In this document: one piece after another, positions 63,665 to 64,000 of the stretch | Numbering within the stretch: position 1 is the stretch's first letter | Layout of the letters: each line of letters starts with the position of its first letter | Assembly (NCBI GenBank): GCA_963814955.1 | Contig: CAWFEX010000002.1 | Span: 124,001 to 188,000 of the forward strand | DNA from: DATCJA01 sp963814955 | GTDB taxonomy: Bacteria; Acidobacteriota; Vicinamibacteria; Vicinamibacterales; UBA2999 | Direction of reading: 5' to 3' | Length of the DNA: 64,000 nt | Program-made: the position numbers and the translations under genes | Notes under the pieces: generated by a model | The model's database searches: none | What the model was told of the DNA's origin: nothing | Seen by the model: only the letters and a program-made list of their open reading frames with translations

Positions 63665-64000
63665 GTGACGTATCGAACAGTCGGAATGGCCTTCGTGGCG
63701 TTGTTCGTGACATGCGCCGCCAGTGTGGAGGGTGTTCAGCGAGCCTGGCTGGGACTGGGCAAGAAGCAAACCTTCCGGCCGGGCGCGGCCACCAGGGTTG
63801 CGGAACCGGTCGTACGTCCGCGCGCTGAAATTGGCGGAGGCGCAAACGGCGTCTACTGCACCCAACCATGGACCAATGGAGTTACGGTCCACGACCTCGG
63901 TTTCATCCCGGCCGGGTTCAGCGTCACCGTGACCGTCGAGAGTTTCAGCGCCGAGCTGAATCCCGTCGCCGCGGTCCTGGTGCCCTCGCTCGGCCAACCG
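63665..64000 (+). CDS. Exported protein, N-terminal part only
   Basis: GTG 63665 with AAAGGAG upstream; 112 codons to the window edge without a stop. Signal peptide about 1-20 (VGMAFVALFVTCAASVEG), then WLGLGKKQTFRPG and ANGVYCTQPWTNGVTVHDLGF and VTVTVESFSAELNPVAAV, a beta-rich secreted text. Function unknown; the rest lies beyond the right edge. Confidence 0.65.
   Translation, partial: MTYRTVGMAFVALFVTCAASVEGVQRAWLGLGKKQTFRPGAATRVAEPVVRPRAEIGGGANGVYCTQPWTNGVTVHDLGFIPAGFSVTVTVESFSAELNPVAAVLVPSLGQP

Noticed and set aside
63554..63997. 147-codon open frame on -
   Set aside because: Opposes a frame with a good ribosome binding site and signal peptide (63665 onwards).

Overview
The window is high-GC DNA and reads as one contig of an Acidobacteriota chromosome, most likely class Vicinamibacteria (subgroup 6). 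This placement is inferred from gene content: TonB receptors with a carboxypeptidase-regulatory-like plug, a VWFA-related secreted protein, DUF6152-like proteins, a reaction-centre-type cytochrome c and TPR-fused sigma-54 regulators. No rRNA, tRNA, CRISPR array, prophage or transposase was found.

Positions 1-21,700 are mostly housekeeping: NtrY-type kinase (partial), nrdR, a flippase-like protein, purC with a coupled Fis-type HTH gene, groES-groEL behind a CIRCE-like operator, a B3-type metallo-beta-lactamase, YjbQ, a TonB-family protein, tatA, rnr, glycerate 2-kinase, ftsEX, gatB, pckA, an ECF sigma/anti-sigma pair and ispH. Positions 21,900-28,900 hold a CpxP-like protein and a tripartite RND efflux operon (TolC, adaptor, pump). 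Positions 28,900-36,600 hold folK, a four-helix-bundle (S23-type) gene framed by inverted short repeats, a minus-strand operon (tesA-ybbA-ybbP-dksA-like-ferritin-like) and a glucose-6-phosphate isomerase-like gene. Positions 36,600-46,500 carry two sigma-54 activators (TPR-fused and GAF-fused), a PilZ-like protein, a secreted tandem CMD protein, an MBL hydrolase, an alpha/beta hydrolase lacking its nucleophile serine and a 2OG-Fe(II) oxygenase-like protein.

Positions 46,700-60,300 are the most unusual part: a large extracytoplasmic cluster. It has a Tat-exported thiamine-diphosphate enzyme coupled to a dihaem cytochrome c, three pairs of paralogous secreted proteins (a roughly 270-300 residue family called 'A' here, and a DUF6152-like family called 'B'), a reaction-centre-type cytochrome c, a TonB receptor, a truncated SMP-30-like gene and another secreted protein. 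The B proteins are predicted to start, after signal cleavage, with His-His-Gly and share an Asn-Pro-His motif, which resembles a copper histidine brace. The window ends with an M1 aminopeptidase, a 31-residue membrane microprotein and a partial exported protein.

Two features cut across the window. At least 12 frame breaks, each restored by adding or removing one base, interrupt eleven otherwise well-conserved genes; nine are single extra bases, which suggests residual long-read error more than decay. Intergenic gaps carry a palindrome family with a CCTTMAGG-like centre (CCTTCAGG, CCTTAAGG or CCTGAAGG) and GTAG/CTAC flanks, plus short degenerate 7-9 bp arrays whose unit differs from gap to gap. 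One complete composite of arrays and palindrome surrounds the S23-type gene.
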